Assembly: GCF_038002165.1 (NCBI RefSeq)
Contig: NZ_JBBOBR010000001.1
Location: forward strand, 868,001-932,000
From: Cytobacillus sp. FSL H8-0458
GTDB taxonomy: Bacteria > Bacillota > Bacilli > Bacillales > Cytobacillaceae
Direction of reading: 5' to 3'
DNA length: 64,000 nucleotides
Both the position numbers and the translations under genes were made by a program. Numbering within the stretch: position 1 is the first letter of the stretch; every line of letters starts with the position of its first letter. Of this stretch, positions 17,626-25,667 are shown piece by piece. The notes beneath the pieces are model-generated. The model was not told the DNA's origin. It saw nothing but the letters and a program-made list of their open reading frames with translations, and did no database searches.

Positions 17626-18708
17626 ATGCAGGCAAAAGCTGCAGTCAATCAAAAATCAGGGCACACATTAAACAATGCGTTTGCATCACATTTTGCCAAG
17701 TCGATGTTTTTATCTGTAACAGCATTAGCTATTCTTTCTTTTATTGGCACAAGAATGTTTACACATGTTGATTTAAACCTGTACGGATATATGGTCGGAA
17801 CGATTGTGTTTATTGGAGGGTTCTTCTATAGATTCATCGCTTGGGGCGAAAGGCCGCCAACAAAGCTTATCCTGAAAAAAGGATTGAAACTGTTATTTAG
17901 AAAGTCAACGCCAAAGACATCTGTTGAGCATCTGGCAACATACAATTTCATCTGGAATAGGGGAATTTACCGATGGACACAGCACGTGCTGATCGGCTGG
18001 GGCTGTATCTTATCCTGCTTCGTTACATTCCCTCTCGTTTTCGGCTGGATGTATTTTACGATGGATGACAATGGCCATTACAACATAATTGCAATGGGCA
18101 TGAAGGTAATGACTGTCCCCGCGGATGGCGTTATCGCCAACCTTTCTTACAACGCACTGAATATTACAGCAGTAATGGTAATCGCCGGTGTTTGCATGGC
18201 GCTTTACCGCCGCCTGAAAAATATGCAGGCAAGAGCAGAGCAGAAATTCCTGTATGATTTTATGCCTTTATACATGCTGCTTCTAGTCAGCATCACAGGC
18301 TTGGCTTTAACTTTTATGAATATCTTTTTACACGGTGCGGGACAGCCGGCAATGTCACTGATCCATCAATGGTCAGTTATCATTACTCTGATTTACCTGC
18401 CATTTGGTAAACTTGCGCATATTCCTTTCCGGCCAATGAGTGTTTTGGCTAGAAACTACCGGGAACACTATGCCGAACAGGGCATGAAGGAATGTAAGGT
18501 CTGCGGAGATCATTTTGTTTCAGTTGAGCAATCAAAAGATGTCGTCGATGTACTCGGCGTAAATGCTATTGAATTTAAAGCGAAGGAAGGGCATCATCTT
18601 GCAGAAATGTGCCTCCCTTGCAGAAGAAAGTACCGGATTGCACAATTTTCCGGATTCCCTACTCATGAAGTGAAGGTCAAGGAGGCAAATCAGAATGCAA
18701 AGGGATAA
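17626..18708 (+). CDS. Membrane cytochrome b-type subunit of a nitrate reductase-like complex
   Basis: Membrane protein (360 aa) with about six hydrophobic segments between residues 28 and 270. Candidate heme-ligand histidines lie in WTQHVLIGWG, NIFLHGAG, SLIHQWSV and the NarI/DsrM-like LPFGKLAHIPF. The last 80 residues are soluble and hold two CxxC pairs (CKVCGDHF and CLPCRRK, about 40 residues apart), a zinc- or iron-binding module I do not know from NarI. First gene of the nar operon; stop overlaps the catalytic gene by 14 bases. Inferred role: electron transfer between quinol or Rieske and the cytoplasmic subunits. Confidence 0.75.
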   Translation: MQAKAAVNQKSGHTLNNAFASHFAKSMFLSVTALAILSFIGTRMFTHVDLNLYGYMVGTIVFIGGFFYRFIAWGERPPTKLILKKGLKLLFRKSTPKTSVEHLATYNFIWNRGIYRWTQHVLIGWGCILSCFVTFPLVFGWMYFTMDDNGHYNIIAMGMKVMTVPADGVIANLSYNALNITAVMVIAGVCMALYRRLKNMQARAEQKFLYDFMPLYMLLLVSITGLALTFMNIFLHGAGQPAMSLIHQWSVIITLIYLPFGKLAHIPFRPMSVLARNYREHYAEQGMKECKVCGDHFVSVEQSKDVVDVLGVNAIEFKAKEGHHLAEMCLPCRRKYRIAQFSGFPTHEVKVKEANQNAKG

Positions 18709-20863
18709 GTTTTTTAAAGAAATTGAAAATCTGAACCATCCGAATGAAAAATTGATAAAAACACACTGCAGCTATTGCGGCATGCAATGCGGAATGAATT
18801 TGAGGGTTAATACACAGACAAACAAAATCATCGGGGTTGAACCCCGTTATGACTGGCCGGTTACTGTCGGCAAAATGTGTCCGAAAGGGGTTACCGCCTA
18901 CCAGCAGACCAACCACAAAGACCGCCTGCTGAAGCCGCTGATCCGGGATGATGCTTCTTTGAAAGGAACTGCAGAAGGATTCCGTGAAGCAAGCTGGGAT
19001 GAGGCATATGATTTGATCGCAAAAAAATTCAAAGAGCTTCAGGCAGAATACGGAAAAGATTCACTCTCCGTCTTCAGCGGAGTTTCCATGACAAATGAAA
19101 AATGTTATCTGACAGGCAAGTTTGCCCGGGTTGCTATGGGAACGCGCTATATTGACTATAACGGCAGATTCTGTATGTCCAGTGCAGCCGGCGGATTCCT
19201 TCGTTCTTTCGGAGTAGATAGGGGCTCAACATTGCCTTGGACGGATATTCACGAAACGGATTGCCTGTTTATCGCCGGAAGCAATACGGCTGAATGCCAT
19301 CCAACCTCCATGTTCCGTATTTGGAACGTTCAGGAAAGAGGCGGTTATATCATTGTGGTGGATCCCCGTGAAACGCCAATTGCGAGAAGGGCGGACCTTC
19401 ATCTTGATTTGCAGCCTGGAACAGATCTTGCACTTGCAAACGGGATTGTAAATCAATTGATTGAAATGGGCTATATAGATGAAGAATTCATTAACAAACA
19501 TACAAACGGATTTGAAGAAACAAAGGATCTTGTAAAGGATTTTACACCTGAATATACAAGCATGCTGACTGGTGTGGCGCCTGAAAAAATTATTCGCGCT
19601 GCTGAAATATACGGAAAAGCTCCAAATGCGGTTGTTATGTTTGCGCGGGGTGTTGAACAGCAGCATAAGGGTGTTGATAATGTTTCCGCCTACACCAACA
19701 TGGCGCTTGTTACTGGAAAGATCGGCCGCCCTAAAGCCGGAGTAGCCACTTTCACTGGACAGGGCAATGGACAGGGCGGGAGAGAGCATGGGCAAAAGTC
19801 AGATTTGCTTCCAGGCTACCGGAAAATTACTAATCCAAAACATGTTGAAGAAGTATGCAGCGTTTGGGGAATCACACCTGAAGAAATGCCGCAGCCTGGT
19901 GTATCTGCTTATGAAATGATTGAACTGATGGAGCAAAAGACCATTCGCGGTTTATACCTTCTATGTTCGAATCCGGCTGTATCAGCACCAAATCAAAATT
20001 TTGTGAGGAAAGCATTTAAAGCCTTGGATTTCATGGTCTGCTCCGATTTCTATCTTTCTGAATCGGCAGAATTTGCAGATGTGATCCTGCCAGCCGTTAC
20101 ATGGTCAGAGGATGAAGGGACAGTAACAAATATTGAAGGACGTATTATAAAAATCAACAAAGCACAGGAGCCTGTTGGTGAATCAAAGCCGGACTGGCAG
20201 ATTCAAGTGGAGCTGGCTGAGCGGTTAGGCAGAGGGAAATATTTTTCTCATCTGAAAACAGCCAGAGATGTTGCAGATGAGTTCAGGCTGGCAACTAAGG
20301 GCGGCTATGCTGATTATTATGGTGCCACATGGGATAAGATCGATAAGCAGGACGGGGTTTTCTGGCCTTGCAAAGACGAAAAAGATGAAGGAACACCGCA
20401 TATGTTCCTTGATAAAAAGTTCTATCATCCGGATGGCAAAGCAAAGATATGCGCCCTGCCATACCGTCCGCCAGCGGAAGAACCGTGTGAAAAATATCCG
20501 CTCCGTTTAACAACCGGCCGTGTGGTTTACCATTATCTATCAGGAAATCAGACTAGGAGAATTCCTTTCCTTCACGATATGTGTCCTGAACCATATGTGG
20601 AAATCCATCCGGAAACAGCATCAACATATAATATGGAGCATGAAGAAAGAGTCCGTCTGTTTACAAGAAGAGGCGAGGCTATCTATAAAGTCAAAATTAC
20701 GGAAGCCATCCGCAAGGATACAGTCTTTGTTCCATACCATTTTGGACATGAAGACTCTATTAATCTATTAACGATTGCAGCGTTAGATCCAATCTCCCGT
20801 ATGCCTGAATTCAAGGCATGTGCTGCACAGCTGGAAAAAGTCGAACTAAAGAAGGTGCAATAA
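18695..20863 (+). CDS. Molybdopterin nitrate reductase catalytic subunit, NasC/NarB-like
   Basis: Mo-bisMGD oxidoreductase (722 aa). N-terminal [4Fe-4S] site C25-x2-C28-x3-C32 and a distal Cys in KMCPKG; the predicted Mo ligand is Cys160 in NGRFCMSSAAGG, the Nas/Nap pattern rather than the FDH pattern. The block GQGNGQGGREHGQKSDLLPGYR is characteristic of NarB/NasC enzymes. No twin-arginine signal, so it is cytoplasmic. It lacks the extra C-terminal [2Fe-2S] domain found in some NasA. Proteins of this type are normally assimilatory with soluble partners; here it sits with membrane and Rieske partners and NreABC-like regulators, which argues for respiration. Confidence 0.85.
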   Translation: MQRDKFFKEIENLNHPNEKLIKTHCSYCGMQCGMNLRVNTQTNKIIGVEPRYDWPVTVGKMCPKGVTAYQQTNHKDRLLKPLIRDDASLKGTAEGFREASWDEAYDLIAKKFKELQAEYGKDSLSVFSGVSMTNEKCYLTGKFARVAMGTRYIDYNGRFCMSSAAGGFLRSFGVDRGSTLPWTDIHETDCLFIAGSNTAECHPTSMFRIWNVQERGGYIIVVDPRETPIARRADLHLDLQPGTDLALANGIVNQLIEMGYIDEEFINKHTNGFEETKDLVKDFTPEYTSMLTGVAPEKIIRAAEIYGKAPNAVVMFARGVEQQHKGVDNVSAYTNMALVTGKIGRPKAGVATFTGQGNGQGGREHGQKSDLLPGYRKITNPKHVEEVCSVWGITPEEMPQPGVSAYEMIELMEQKTIRGLYLLCSNPAVSAPNQNFVRKAFKALDFMVCSDFYLSESAEFADVILPAVTWSEDEGTVTNIEGRIIKINKAQEPVGESKPDWQIQVELAERLGRGKYFSHLKTARDVADEFRLATKGGYADYYGATWDKIDKQDGVFWPCKDEKDEGTPHMFLDKKFYHPDGKAKICALPYRPPAEEPCEKYPLRLTTGRVVYHYLSGNQTRRIPFLHDMCPEPYVEIHPETASTYNMEHEERVRLFTRRGEAIYKVKITEAIRKDTVFVPYHFGHEDSINLLTIAALDPISRMPEFKACAAQLEKVELKKVQ

Positions 20864-21424
20864 ATGAAGAAGAGGCTGTATTTGGAACTTGAAAACTGTA
20901 TAGGATGCCGTTCTTGTCTGGCAGCATGTACACAATGCGGGGGGCATGAGGAGCGCAACAGAAACTATGTGTATGATGTAAATCCTCTTGTGAACCGGCA
21001 GACAATGCCTCTCATGTGCCTTCACTGTGAAAACCCGGCATGTGCGCGAAGCTGCCCTGCCCAGGCTATTCAGATTCATGAGACAGGGGCTGTTTTATCT
21101 GCACTTGTCGAAAAGTGTATCGGCTGCCAGAACTGTACAATTGCCTGCCCATATGGCATACCAAAGTTTGATCACGAGCAGAACCTAATGTATAAATGCG
21201 ATCTATGCATTGATCGTACAAAAGATGGAATTCCTCCTATGTGTGCGAGTGTGTGTCCATCCAATACACTTCAATGGCTGACAGATGAAGAAATAGAAAA
21301 CAAGAAGAAGCAATTTAACCTTGATAACGGCAAATGGGTTACAAGTATGCCATATCTTGAAGGTGAAACAAACGTAAAAGTAAATCTGCCGGGAATCCTT
21401 CAGGGGATTACAAAGCTGTTTTAG
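20864..21424 (+). CDS. Four-cluster ferredoxin-type electron transfer subunit
   Basis: DmsB/NrfC/PhsB-type iron-sulfur protein (186 aa). Four cysteine groups for four [4Fe-4S] clusters are visible: CIGCRSCLAAC, CLHCENPACARSC, CIGCQNCTIAC and CDLCIDRTKDGIPPMCASVC. No export signal. It would pass electrons between the membrane cytochrome and the catalytic subunit on the cytoplasmic side. Starts immediately after the catalytic gene. Confidence 0.88.
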   Translation: MKKRLYLELENCIGCRSCLAACTQCGGHEERNRNYVYDVNPLVNRQTMPLMCLHCENPACARSCPAQAIQIHETGAVLSALVEKCIGCQNCTIACPYGIPKFDHEQNLMYKCDLCIDRTKDGIPPMCASVCPSNTLQWLTDEEIENKKKQFNLDNGKWVTSMPYLEGETNVKVNLPGILQGITKLF

Positions 21425-21436
21425 GAGGGATTAGGG

Positions 21437-21961
21437 ATGTCTGATAAGAATAACAAGATTCCCTTTAATGAAGATAACTATACGCACAATATCGAACGGA
21501 ATAACGAAAGAAAACTGGATAGACGGGGATTCATGAAAACTTTGGTAGGTGCGGCCGGTGTATTTGCGGTTTCCTCCCTTCCCTGGGGGGCGGTAGCTGC
21601 CAAAGAATTGATGGGGCTTGGCGAAAAGGAATATCCTCATAAGAAAATAACCGAAGTAAGCAAGCTTCCAATCGGCGATGCAGTGGAGTTCAAGTTTCCC
21701 GGAGATCATGATGATGCAATATTAATCCGCTTATCAGAGAACAAATATGTTGCCTATCAGAACGCGTGTACACATCTGCGCTGCCCGGTATTCTGGGTGA
21801 AGGAGCAAGGAGAAATGATTTGTCCTTGCCACCACGGCAAGTTCAATGTGGAAACTGGTGCGCCGACTGCGGGACCGCCAAGAAGGCCGCTTCCGGAAAT
21901 ACAGGTTAATGTGGAGAATGGCGCAATTTATGCGGTCAGGGTGAAGCGTTATGAAGCGTAG
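21437..21961 (+). CDS. Tat-exported Rieske [2Fe-2S] protein
   Basis: Rieske protein (174 aa). The N-terminal DRRGFMK twin-arginine motif and following hydrophobic stretch (about residues 36-58) predict Tat translocation and membrane anchoring, so the cluster faces outside. Ligands are CTH and CPCHHG; the additional Cys in CTHLRC and CPC can form the disulfide of high-potential bc1/b6f-type Rieske proteins. A Rieske partner is not part of NarGHI or of assimilatory Nas systems. GGAGGGA site before the ATG. Confidence 0.88.
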   Translation: MSDKNNKIPFNEDNYTHNIERNNERKLDRRGFMKTLVGAAGVFAVSSLPWGAVAAKELMGLGEKEYPHKKITEVSKLPIGDAVEFKFPGDHDDAILIRLSENKYVAYQNACTHLRCPVFWVKEQGEMICPCHHGKFNVETGAPTAGPPRRPLPEIQVNVENGAIYAVRVKRYEA

Positions 21962-22142
21962 ATACCTTGGAGTCATTATTTTGGCCGCGATATTAATGAT
22001 GAATATTATCTTTACTCAATATATGGTCCACCAATATTATTACGAAAACTATGAAAATGTACTAATTTTTGGCGGGCTGAATATTGTTCTTTTTCCCCTG
22101 GCTGTATTCGCTTATAAAAAGACGATTAACATGAGGGCGTGA
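21951..22142 (+). CDS. Small two-span membrane protein of the nar operon (63 aa)
   Basis: Begins MKRRYLGVIILAAILMMNII and has two hydrophobic segments with a tyrosine-rich loop (HQYYYENYEN) between them. It overlaps the Rieske gene by 11 bases and is followed at once by the next gene, so it belongs to the operon. Size suits an assembly or stabilising subunit of a respiratory complex; no family recognised. Confidence 0.75.
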   Translation: MKRRYLGVIILAAILMMNIIFTQYMVHQYYYENYENVLIFGGLNIVLFPLAVFAYKKTINMRA

Positions 22143-22147
22143 TTCAT

Positions 22148-22459
22148 ATGAACAGTGAAACATATCTTGATTTTTGTTTTGTAAGAGAACGATCCGGGGA
22201 TTTTGCTCCGGAAGTTGATCAGCTCCTCTCCGAACTCTTTAAGGGAGTCCGCCTCAACTGGTACTTGGATGAAAAGTCACATGACGGCATGGACATTGTT
22301 GTAGCGGAGGTAAAAGGCATGAGCAAATGGCAATCGGAAGAGGAAACCATTGAATTTATAGAAGAAAATGCAGGAGAATCTTTCTGGAAATATCTGCAGG
22401 GATACCAGATGTATGTTTATCCTGCCAAAAGAGGGTGCGGCAGCTGTGGAACTCATTAA
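22148..22459 (+). CDS. Unknown protein with CGSCGTH tail (103 aa), nar operon
   Basis: Soluble, acidic protein ending in KRGCGSCGTH, a Cys-x2-Cys-x2-His tail that could bind a metal or carry a thiol pair. ATG 22148 is preferred; a GTG at 22139 overlapping the previous stop is possible. It overlaps the next gene by 14 bases. Not recognised; a dedicated maturation factor for the reductase is an inference from position. Confidence 0.65.
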   Translation: MNSETYLDFCFVRERSGDFAPEVDQLLSELFKGVRLNWYLDEKSHDGMDIVVAEVKGMSKWQSEEETIEFIEENAGESFWKYLQGYQMYVYPAKRGCGSCGTH

Positions 22460-22721
22460 AAAAGAGGATCTGGATGGATTTGTCCGGGAGAAGGTTCAGG
22501 TGGCAATCTTAGATGAAGATGGAAATGACAAAGCACCATTTGTTCCTAAGATCATTGAAAAAACCGGACTATGTCCTGATGGAACACACTTACGGATTTA
22601 TTTCGATAAAATGAACTTTTTTGCGGTCCCGCTGACCTCCTCTGCAGAAGCATCTGAGACCCAGTGGGCTGCAATTGATCAGGAAGCCGGATTAAAATAT
22701 GTAATTAAGAAGAGAGCGTGA
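22446..22721 (+). CDS. Unknown protein (91 aa), nar operon
   Basis: I place the start at GTG 22446 because AAAGAGGG lies 10 bases upstream, inside the end of the preceding gene; an ATG further upstream in frame would create a long overlap without a site. The product starts MELIKKEDLDGFVREKVQVA and contains one Cys (TGLCPDGTH). No known family. Overlaps the transporter gene start (GTGA), so it is co-translated with its neighbours. Confidence 0.6.
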   Translation: MELIKKEDLDGFVREKVQVAILDEDGNDKAPFVPKIIEKTGLCPDGTHLRIYFDKMNFFAVPLTSSAEASETQWAAIDQEAGLKYVIKKRA

Positions 22722-24232
22722 ACAAAATGATAAGAAAAATACAGCTTCCATTGCAGACGTTAAACTTAGTGGCCGGGTTTATGGTTTGGGTGCTGATATC
22801 CTCTCTTATGCCATTTATAAAGGAAGATATCAATATACCTGCCGATAAGCTTGCTCTTGTAACAGCTGTTCCGGTCATCCTCGGATCGCTGCTCCGCATA
22901 CCTCTGGGATATTATGCTAATCAGTTTGGCGCAAGAGTAATCTTTATGCTGAGTTTTATTCTTCTATTATTTCCAGTCTATTATATCAGCATAGCAGATT
23001 CGATTACTGATTTGCTTATCGGGGGATTATTCCTCGGCCTTGGAGGAGCGGTATTCTCTGTTGGTGTTACTTCTCTTCCGAAGTATTACCCAAAGGAGCG
23101 CCATGGGTTTGTTAATGGCATTTACGGGGCAGGGAATCTTGGAACAGCCATCACTGCCTTTGCAGCACCAGTTGTTGCCACAAAATTTGGATGGTCCCTA
23201 ACTGTACAGATTTACCTTGTTCTGCTGGGGATTTTCATTGCGGCTAACTTCTTCCTGGGAGATAAAAAAGAAGTTAAGGTACAGACTCCGCTTCTTGAGC
23301 AAATAAAAGGGGTCTACAAAAATGAAAAACTATGGCTATTGAGTTTATTCTATTTTATTACCTTCGGTTCATTTGTGGCATTTACTATTTATCTGCCAAA
23401 CTTCCTTGTCGCTCATTTTGAACTTGATAAAGTTGATGCGGGCTTAAGAACTGCAGGTTTCATTGTTCTTGCAACTGCCATGAGGCCAATAGGCGGATGG
23501 CTGGCTGACCGCTTTCACTCTTTAATTTTGCTGATGTTTGTTTTTGGAGTCTACACTATTTCAGCGGTGATCCTATCTCTATCCCCGTCTATTACATGGT
23601 ATACATTCGGATGCTTAAGCATTGCTCTATCAGCAGGAATTGGAAACGGCGTTATCTTTAAGCTTGTGCCTATGTACTTCCAGAAGCAGGCCGGCATCGT
23701 AAACGGAATTGTGTCTGCGATGGGCGGTCTGGGAGGATTTTTCCCTCCGCTGATTTTGACTCTTTTATTTAACATTACTGGTCATTACGCGATTGGTTTT
23801 ATGGCATTGTCTCAAGTGGCGCTCGCCAGCCTGATTCTCGTTGTATGGATGTACTTCCAGGGAAGAATGGAAATTGCGAGCCAGGTGATTGATCATACAA
23901 TCGAAGGCATTCTGGTTACGGATAAGAATGGAAAAATAATCTCTGTAAACCCTGCCTTCACAGAAATCACCGGATATAAGGAAGAGGAAGTAGTCGGAAA
24001 AAACCCAAGTGTACTTAAATCAGGGAGGCAGTCTAAAGGCTTCTACCAGGACTTGTGGACTTCAATCGAAAAGAATGGATTCTGGCAAGGGGAAATATGG
24101 AATTCCCGTAAGGATGGGGAAGAATATCTCCAGTGGCTAACCATAAGTGCAATAAAAAATGATGCAGGTGATGTAGTCCAATATGCAGGCATGTTCAGTG
24201 ATATTTCCAGCCATCGGGTAAAAAAAGCTTAA
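22718..24232 (+). CDS. NarK-family nitrate/nitrite transporter with C-terminal PAS domain
   Basis: Protein of 504 aa. Residues 1 to about 388 form an MFS transporter with the two glycine-rich NarK signatures (GAGNLGTAITAF and SAGIGNGVIFKL). Residues about 389-500 form a PAS/PAC domain (TIEGILVTDKNGKIISVNPAFTEITGY ... GEIWNSRKDGEEYLQWL ... YAGMFSDIS). NarK proteins usually end after the last helix, so this is a transporter-sensor fusion. Start GTG 22718 overlaps the previous stop; ATG 22727 is an alternative. It is followed 39 bases later by a kinase lacking a sensor. Role inferred: nitrate uptake plus signalling. Confidence 0.88.
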   Translation: MNKMIRKIQLPLQTLNLVAGFMVWVLISSLMPFIKEDINIPADKLALVTAVPVILGSLLRIPLGYYANQFGARVIFMLSFILLLFPVYYISIADSITDLLIGGLFLGLGGAVFSVGVTSLPKYYPKERHGFVNGIYGAGNLGTAITAFAAPVVATKFGWSLTVQIYLVLLGIFIAANFFLGDKKEVKVQTPLLEQIKGVYKNEKLWLLSLFYFITFGSFVAFTIYLPNFLVAHFELDKVDAGLRTAGFIVLATAMRPIGGWLADRFHSLILLMFVFGVYTISAVILSLSPSITWYTFGCLSIALSAGIGNGVIFKLVPMYFQKQAGIVNGIVSAMGGLGGFFPPLILTLLFNITGHYAIGFMALSQVALASLILVVWMYFQGRMEIASQVIDHTIEGILVTDKNGKIISVNPAFTEITGYKEEEVVGKNPSVLKSGRQSKGFYQDLWTSIEKNGFWQGEIWNSRKDGEEYLQWLTISAIKNDAGDVVQYAGMFSDISSHRVKKA

Positions 24233-24271
24233 AAAAAGCAAAATAATAAATTCAAAAGGAGGAGGGATGAA

Positions 24272-24922
24272 ATGGAAACCCAGCCAGCAAAGAAAAATAT
24301 CAGTTCATATATTATTCAATCTCAGGAAGATGAGATCAAGCGTATCGCTCTGGAGCTTCACGAAGGGGTAGGGCAGACGCTTTACAGCTTATATACAGGC
24401 ATGCAGTTCATTCAGACAGCTGTCGATCAGCCTGAGGTGAAGGGCTATTTAGGGGATATGGCTCAAATGATGGAAAAAACGATTCAGGAAATCAGGCTTC
24501 TGGCTGTGGAATTGCATCCCCCTGCTTTAGGAACCCTCGGTCTGCTGCCGGCCCTGAAAAGTTATCTGAAATTATATACTTCCACCTATGGAATCATCGT
24601 TGATCTTCAAAATGAGGGAACGGAAGTGCAAATCAGGGAACAGGAAAGGATTACTCTGTTCCGTGTTTGCCAGGAAGCCCTGGCTAACATAGCAAGGTAT
24701 GCTGACACAATGAGTGCAGGCATTATTCTTCGGTGGGAACCGGGAAAGCTTTCGATCACTATTCAAGATAAGGGGAAGGGCTTTGATGTAGATGCCGCGA
24801 TGAAAAATTCAGCCGGCATTGCTGCCATGATGGAGAGAATGCTGTTAATCAACGGCAGATGCGTAATCAGCTCAAAAATCGGTGAAGGGACTTCAATAGA
24901 TATCACCCTTCCGTTATACTAA
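24272..24922 (+). CDS. NreB/NarX-type histidine kinase lacking a sensor domain
   Basis: Only 216 aa: a HisKA_3 dimerisation domain with phospho-acceptor His30 in ALELHEGVGQTL, then the ATPase domain with N-box FRVCQEALANIARYA and G-box DKGKGFDV and GEGTSIDI. There is no PAS, GAF, membrane segment or cysteine cluster before the His, unlike staphylococcal NreB, whose PAS carries a [4Fe-4S] O2 sensor. The sequence joins naturally onto the end of the PAS domain in the preceding transporter gene. GAGGAGGG site. Likely partner: the response regulator at 25014. Confidence 0.88.
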   Translation: METQPAKKNISSYIIQSQEDEIKRIALELHEGVGQTLYSLYTGMQFIQTAVDQPEVKGYLGDMAQMMEKTIQEIRLLAVELHPPALGTLGLLPALKSYLKLYTSTYGIIVDLQNEGTEVQIREQERITLFRVCQEALANIARYADTMSAGIILRWEPGKLSITIQDKGKGFDVDAAMKNSAGIAAMMERMLLINGRCVISSKIGEGTSIDITLPLY

Positions 24923-25013
24923 GATTATACTTAACAAGGGATCTGCATATAGCGGCTCCCTTGTTGCCTATTTCAGATTTTTATATACGGACAAATACTA
25001 AGGGGGAGCGGGC

Positions 25014-25667
25014 TTGATCAATATTTTACTTTGCGACGACCACGCGGTGGTCAGGATGGGTTTGAAAATGCTTTTAAATAACCATGATGACATGCAAGTG
25101 GTTGGTGAAGCTTCTGAAGGCAATGAGGGGATTCAGCAGGCCCTGGAATTAAAGCCTGATGTGGTTGTCATGGATTTAAGCATGCCCCATGGGAAAGATG
25201 GCATGTCGGCAACCTCAGAATTAAAAAAACTAATGCCTGAAATAGCGATCCTTATTTTAACCATGCATGATGATGAGGAATACTTATTCAGGGCGATTCA
25301 AGCGGGCGCTTCCGGGTGTATTTTAAAGAGTGCACCTCATGATGAACTGCTCGCAGCAATCCGGTCTGTTGCAAGCGGGAATGCGTATTTGCATCCTTCT
25401 GCAACCAAAAGGCTTATGGAAGAATATATCGGAAGTGTGAAGCAGGGGAACACCGATACATTCAACCTTCTTTCCGACAGGGAGAAAGAAGTTCTTACAT
25501 TAATAGCCAAAGGGTTTTCCAATAAGGAAATTGCTGAACAGCTTGTGATCAGTGTCAAGACAGTTGAAACACATAAAGGAAATTTAATGGAAAAGCTTCA
25601 GATGAAAACCCGGCCTGAGCTCGTTGCTTACGCCTTAAAGAAAGGGCTGCTTGGCTATGGAATATAA
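25014..25667 (+). CDS. NreC-type response regulator (NarL/LuxR family)
   Basis: Response regulator (217 aa) with receiver domain (acidic pair DD at 8-9, phospho-acceptor Asp54 in VVMDLSMP, and Lys in ILKSAPHD) and a LuxR-type helix-turn-helix at about 150-205 (LSDREKEVLTLIAKGFSNKEIAEQL). TTG start with a GGGGGAG site. It is the obvious candidate to bind the twin palindromes at 17521-17555. An 89-base gap to the kinase holds an AACAAGGGA/TCCCTTGTT hairpin without a T run. Confidence 0.9.
   Translation: MINILLCDDHAVVRMGLKMLLNNHDDMQVVGEASEGNEGIQQALELKPDVVVMDLSMPHGKDGMSATSELKKLMPEIAILILTMHDDEEYLFRAIQAGASGCILKSAPHDELLAAIRSVASGNAYLHPSATKRLMEEYIGSVKQGNTDTFNLLSDREKEVLTLIAKGFSNKEIAEQLVISVKTVETHKGNLMEKLQMKTRPELVAYALKKGLLGYGI

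Noticed and set aside
22368-22445. A longer N-terminus for the 91-aa nar-operon protein
   Set aside because: The upstream ATG gives a long overlap in a shifted frame of the preceding gene with no ribosome binding site; GTG 22446 has a well-placed one.
24925-25013. Terminator between the sensorless kinase and the response regulator
   Set aside because: The AACAAGGGA/TCCCTTGTT stem has a long loop and no T run directly after it, so read-through is likely; it may still attenuate.
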